A stretch of DNA of 8,356 nucleotides from UBA10003 sp964365025 (GTDB lineage Bacteria > Patescibacteriota > Patescibacteriia > Magasanikbacterales > UBA10003), in contig CAYIOJ010000039.1 in assembly GCA_964365025.1 (NCBI GenBank), positions 1 through 8,356 of the forward strand. The letters are read 5' to 3'. How positions within the stretch are numbered: the first letter of the stretch is position 1; each line of letters opens with the position of its first letter. Shown one piece after another: positions 6,417-8,356 of this stretch. Below the pieces are notes generated by a model that had not been told where the DNA came from, made no database searches, and saw only the letters and a list, made by a program, of their open reading frames with translations. A program made the translations under genes and the position numbers.

Positions 6417-6435
6417 CTACTACACAGTGTAGTAG
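6417..6435 (-). promoter_or_regulatory. BlaI/CopY-type operator for the ten-gene operon
   Basis: CTACTACACAGTGTAGTAG is a perfect 19-nt inverted repeat with 9-bp arms. It matches the TACTAC...GTAGTA pattern of BlaI/MecI operators and contains the TACA...TGTA core of CopY boxes. It covers the -10 box of the promoter, so a bound repressor would block transcription. It agrees at 15 of 19 positions with the element before the blaI-like gene. Confidence 0.85.
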
Positions 6436-6454
6436 GTATAAAAAATATTGTCAA
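6426..6454 (-). promoter_or_regulatory. Promoter of the ten-gene operon
   Basis: The minus strand has a perfect TTGACA (6454-6449), a 17-nt spacer and TACACT (6431-6426; 4 of 6 matches). The -10 lies in the centre of the palindromic operator. Transcription would begin about 6419, giving a leader of roughly 15 nt without an obvious ribosome binding site. Confidence 0.7.
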
Positions 6455-6475
6455 TGAAAGTTATCCACACTGCCA

Positions 6476-7522
6476 TTATTGTTTATTGCAAGAAGAGTGA
6501 GTGGAAGCGTATTGATTTATCACAGAACACTCTTTGGTATCGGCAGCCGGAGCCGGCCAATGGCATTGCGCATCAGTTGTTTTTGCCGCCGGCATCTCTA
6601 CGCAAGAAAGCATTTCTTGTTTGGCGGAAGTGAGGCGCGGTGAAATTAGAAACAGCGCGAGGCCAATGGCCAGAAAAGATAATTTTAAGATTGATAAGCT
6701 GGTGAAAATTTTAATCCTCGGTTGATAATTATCGTCAGCCAATTTATTGACCCTCTCTTCAGTCACTTCGTCAAAAAATGACAGAGCCAGTTGTTTTTTC
6801 ATTACCCAAGATTCTTTCCATTTGATGATTTTGCACAGTGCCCGCGCCAAGGGCATTTTATTTTTAAAATTAGCAGTGGCGCGTTCATCGGCCGACAATT
6901 CCGAGTAAGTCAGATATTTGATAGTGAGAGCTCGCCAACCAGGGAGGAAAAATAACAGATTAGTCAAAATTTTAATCAGCATGGCTTTACGAGGTTCGCC
7001 AGAGAGCAAATGTTGTTTTTCATGCAAGAGCACAGCGCGCAATTCAGCCGGATTTAGATGCTTGACCAGAGATTTTGACAGGCAAATTTTAGGCCGCCAG
7101 AAACCAAAACAAAAAATCGTCGGCTCTTCTTTTTCTATTTCCATTATTTTTCCAATGAGTCCGGTCTGGCGGGCGGCTTTGATCAGCTTGGTTGTCAAAT
7201 TTTTATTTTTACTTTTCAAGGTCTGTTTTATAAAAGAGTCAGTTCGCCATATCAAACGAATAGTTTTTAAAACCGCGTAGCCGATACACCCGGCGAGTAA
7301 AATACCGCCGGAAATCAGGGCGGAGAAAATAAACGGGTGATTAGCAAAATGCCAATGGTTGGCGCAGCCGCACACGGCGGATAATTGATTAGTCAGGCTA
7401 CGGCTGGCGGCGAGAAAAAACGGGGTTAATCGCCAGATGATGAAACCAATACCGATTAAAATTACAGCGGCGAGCGCGATAATCTTGTAAAAAAATTTAT
7501 TGGCTTGAGAATAAAAATACAT
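6476..7522 (-). CDS. BlaR1-like M56 membrane metallopeptidase (sensor without beta-lactam domain)
   Basis: The 348-residue protein has a BlaR1/MecR1-type M56 layout: TM1 (about 13-38), a short loop, TM2 (about 63-87), a cytoplasmic zinc protease domain, a membrane segment (about 181-199), TM at about 273-294 and an exposed tail. The zinc motif HEKQH is at 167-171 and the third ligand motif ELSAD at 208-212. BlaR1 cleaves or inactivates BlaI after signal detection. Here there is no penicillin-binding sensor domain, only a tail of about 54 residues with four Cys (307, 320, 332, 345). The TM1-TM2 loop carries CGCANHWHFANH (51-62), another Cys/His cluster outside the membrane. It lies 4 nt after the blaI-like gene. 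A metal or thiol/oxidant signal is therefore more likely than beta-lactam sensing. The ligand is not known. Confidence 0.87.
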   Translation of the reverse strand: MYFYSQANKFFYKIIALAAVILIGIGFIIWRLTPFFLAASRSLTNQLSAVCGCANHWHFANHPFIFSALISGGILLAGCIGYAVLKTIRLIWRTDSFIKQTLKSKNKNLTTKLIKAARQTGLIGKIMEIEKEEPTIFCFGFWRPKICLSKSLVKHLNPAELRAVLLHEKQHLLSGEPRKAMLIKILTNLLFFLPGWRALTIKYLTYSELSADERATANFKNKMPLARALCKIIKWKESWVMKKQLALSFFDEVTEERVNKLADDNYQPRIKIFTSLSILKLSFLAIGLALFLISPRLTSAKQEMLSCVEMPAAKTTDAQCHWPAPAADTKECSVINQYASTHSSCNKQ

Positions 7523-7526
7523 GCGT

Positions 7527-7910
7527 TTATTTTATACTTTTCAATTTGCGGCGCCATTGTTCCATTTTTTTCAGATTGCCGCTTTCTAAAATATCAAAAA
7601 ATTGCGCCACCGCCACCTCGCCGTAAGTTTTGAGCAGGCGGCTGACGGCTTGTTTGGAGGCTTCGGTTAAAAAGGAGGCTCGGTTTTGTTTGGGAGTATA
7701 AAGATAAGCGCCGCTCTGGTCCAGCTCTCGCTTGAGAATGCCTTTGGTGAAAAGGCGGCTCATTACGGTCATAACCGTGGTGTAAGCCGCCGGGCGGCGT
7801 TTAGTCAATTTGTGTAAGACATCTTTTACTGATGCTCGGCCCAGCCGCCAAATGATGTCCATAATAGAGGCTTCCAGTTCGCCGAAATTGTGGGGATAAA
7901 ATTGAGGCAT
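7527..7910 (-). CDS. blaI: BlaI/MecI/CopY-family transcriptional repressor
   Basis: The 127-residue protein matches the BlaI family along its length. It has a winged helix-turn-helix domain (about 7-72) with FGELEASIMDIIW (9-21) and the recognition-helix region AYTTVMTVMSRLFTKG (42-57), then a helical dimerisation tail. It has no Cys, so unlike CopY it lacks the CxC metal hooks and should depend on the adjacent M56 protease for induction. BlaI of Staphylococcus aureus is cut at an Asn-Phe bond in its dimerisation region; AQFFDI (102-107) lies at about that position here with Gln-Phe. The ATG at 7910 gives the usual N-terminus; further upstream codons would overlap the promoter. The operator begins at the start codon, so autoregulation is expected, together with control of the downstream operon through the second operator. 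The symbol refers to the family, not to beta-lactamase control. Confidence 0.92.
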   Translation of the reverse strand: MPQFYPHNFGELEASIMDIIWRLGRASVKDVLHKLTKRRPAAYTTVMTVMSRLFTKGILKRELDQSGAYLYTPKQNRASFLTEASKQAVSRLLKTYGEVAVAQFFDILESGNLKKMEQWRRKLKSIK

Positions 7911-7927
7911 ACTACATAGAGTAGTAT
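7909..7927 (-). promoter_or_regulatory. BlaI/CopY-type operator for the regulator genes
   Basis: ATACTACATAGAGTAGTAT has 7-bp inverted arms (ATACTAC/GTAGTAT) around a 5-nt centre. It overlaps both the -10 box and the first bases of the blaI-like start codon, which suits autorepression, and resembles the palindrome in front of the ten-gene operon. Confidence 0.8.
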
Positions 7928-7952
7928 AACAAATGGCGAAAGGAGCGGTCAA
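7923..7952 (-). promoter_or_regulatory. Promoter of the blaI-M56 unit
   Basis: The minus strand has TTGACC (7952-7947), an 18-nt spacer and TATACT (7928-7923; 5 of 6 matches). Transcription should start around 7916, only about 6 nt before the ATG, so the mRNA would be almost leaderless. Confidence 0.7.
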
Positions 7953-7967
7953 GACGCTTCAACCAAA

Positions 7968-8006
7968 TAAAAAGCAGACTGTCCGGTAACCTGTTTGGAC
8001 AGTCTG
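7968..8006 (-). terminator. Strong rho-independent terminator after the unknown upstream gene
   Basis: On the minus strand CAGACTGTCC (8006-7997) pairs perfectly with GGACAGTCTG (7984-7975) around a 12-nt loop, followed by CTTTTTA. It lies 56 nt past the stop of the upstream partial gene and isolates the regulator promoter from it. The rest of the 8062-7911 interval holds the blaI promoter and operator, and I see nothing else in it. Confidence 0.85.
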
Positions 8007-8062
8007 TGTTGGCAATCCCACTTCTTGCCCGCGGTTTTTCGTCATCGTTTGTAAGCGGAAAC

Positions 8063-8356
8063 CTAATTGAAAATCGTCCACGTTTCTGTATTGTAAAGTT
8101 GATCCGGCGGACAATCGCACCTGATTTTTCTTCCTCGCCCTCTGCCGGATAAAAAGACATACAACCAAGCCGGGTGCTTCCAGGCGGCGCCAAATCCTCC
8201 GTCAGCAAAGACGATCCAGCGCGTTCCTTCTCCGGTCCAGTTCAAGAACCGACGAGTGGCCATTTCCACATCACCGCTATACGACGATTCTGCCTTGACA
8301 TACACGATCACACCAGGCTCTGCCAGCTCCGGAAGTCTGTTGTAGACATTATCAGG
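8063..8356 (-). CDS. Unrecognised protein, C-terminal part only (5' end outside window)
   Basis: A frame open from the window edge to a TAG at 8063 encodes 97 residues, rich in Trp and Gly, including RWIVFADGGFGAAWKHPAW and a basic, Arg/Gly-rich segment before a C-x-C-PP. I recognise no family. This frame is chosen because it is open to the edge and its stop is followed at a sensible distance by a strong terminator. The other two minus-strand frames also stay open over much of 8235-7912, but they would run through the terminator and into the blaI promoter. A frameshift near 8170-8200 cannot be excluded, since the sequence after the Trp-rich part looks less protein-like. It is probably unrelated to the metal/redox cassette. 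Confidence 0.5.
   Translation of the reverse strand, partial: PDNVYNRLPELAEPGVIVYVKAESSYSGDVEMATRRFLNWTGEGTRWIVFADGGFGAAWKHPAWLYVFLSGRGRGRKIRCDCPPDQLYNTETWTIFN

Noticed and set aside
218..7280. Plus-strand open frames of 60-130 codons throughout
   Set aside because: They lie opposite strong minus-strand genes, have no recognisable domains and low-quality composition; they are antisense shadows.
6476..7522. Beta-lactam resistance regulation
   Set aside because: The M56 protein lacks a penicillin-binding sensor domain and no beta-lactamase or PBP gene is in the window.
7911..7952. Longer repressor reading from 7952 (TTG start)
   Set aside because: The added 14 residues overlap the -10 and operator and are not family-like; ATG at 7910 gives the normal BlaI N-terminus.
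1..8356. CRISPR array, tRNA, rRNA or insertion sequence
   Set aside because: No repeat-spacer pattern, tRNA-like cloverleaf, rRNA conserved segment, transposase or terminal repeats were seen.

Overview
All convincing genes lie on the minus strand, so the text below runs from high to low coordinates. The window looks like one regulated cassette. A two-gene regulatory unit (a BlaI-type repressor and a BlaR1-like M56 membrane metallopeptidase, 7910-6476) is followed by a tightly packed run of ten small membrane or exported proteins (6404-202). After that come a terminator and the start of a CsoR-family metal-responsive repressor, cut by the window edge (129-1). At the other end (8356-8063) is the 3' end of an unrecognised gene with its own terminator.

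Region by region: (a) 8356-8063 unknown partial gene, then a strong hairpin terminator (8006-7968). (b) blaI promoter and operator (7952-7909), blaI-like gene, and the M56 gene 4 nt later. (c) A second promoter (6454-6426) whose -10 box sits in a perfect 19-nt palindrome; it resembles the element in front of blaI at 15 of 19 positions, so the repressor very probably controls both units. (d) The ten-gene run: a single-pass Cys-rich protein and a small single-pass protein that both end in LPxMVGGC; a membrane-anchored tandem thioredoxin-fold protein; a long DUF1573 protein; a four-TM MerT-like CCAH protein; DUF3105; a short DUF1573 protein; a CcdA-like thiol/electron transporter; a YibE/F-family protein; and a small SHOCT protein. 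Junctions range from 19-nt overlaps to 10-nt gaps, so this is one operon. (e) A terminator with a possible csoR promoter embedded in it, then csoR.

Working model (inference): the M56 protein carries Cys/His-rich extracytoplasmic segments, including a CGC-x(2)-H-x-H loop, and lacks the beta-lactam sensor domain. It could sense a metal or thiol/oxidant stress and inactivate the repressor. The derepressed operon would then make an extracytoplasmic system in which CcdA passes reducing equivalents to the tandem thioredoxin protein, which keeps CxC or CC motifs in the client proteins reduced or metallated. The recurring CGCAH, GCCAH, CSC and CMC motifs, the MerT-like protein and the flanking CsoR all point to soft-metal (probably copper, perhaps mercury) handling, though no metal ATPase or reductase is in view.

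Organism: moderate G+C, a Lys/Ile-rich proteome, very compact overlapping small genes, weak or absent Shine-Dalgarno sequences and many single-pass exported proteins fit a monoderm-like bacterium, plausibly Patescibacteria/CPR. This is an impression from gene content and not proven by any marker gene here.
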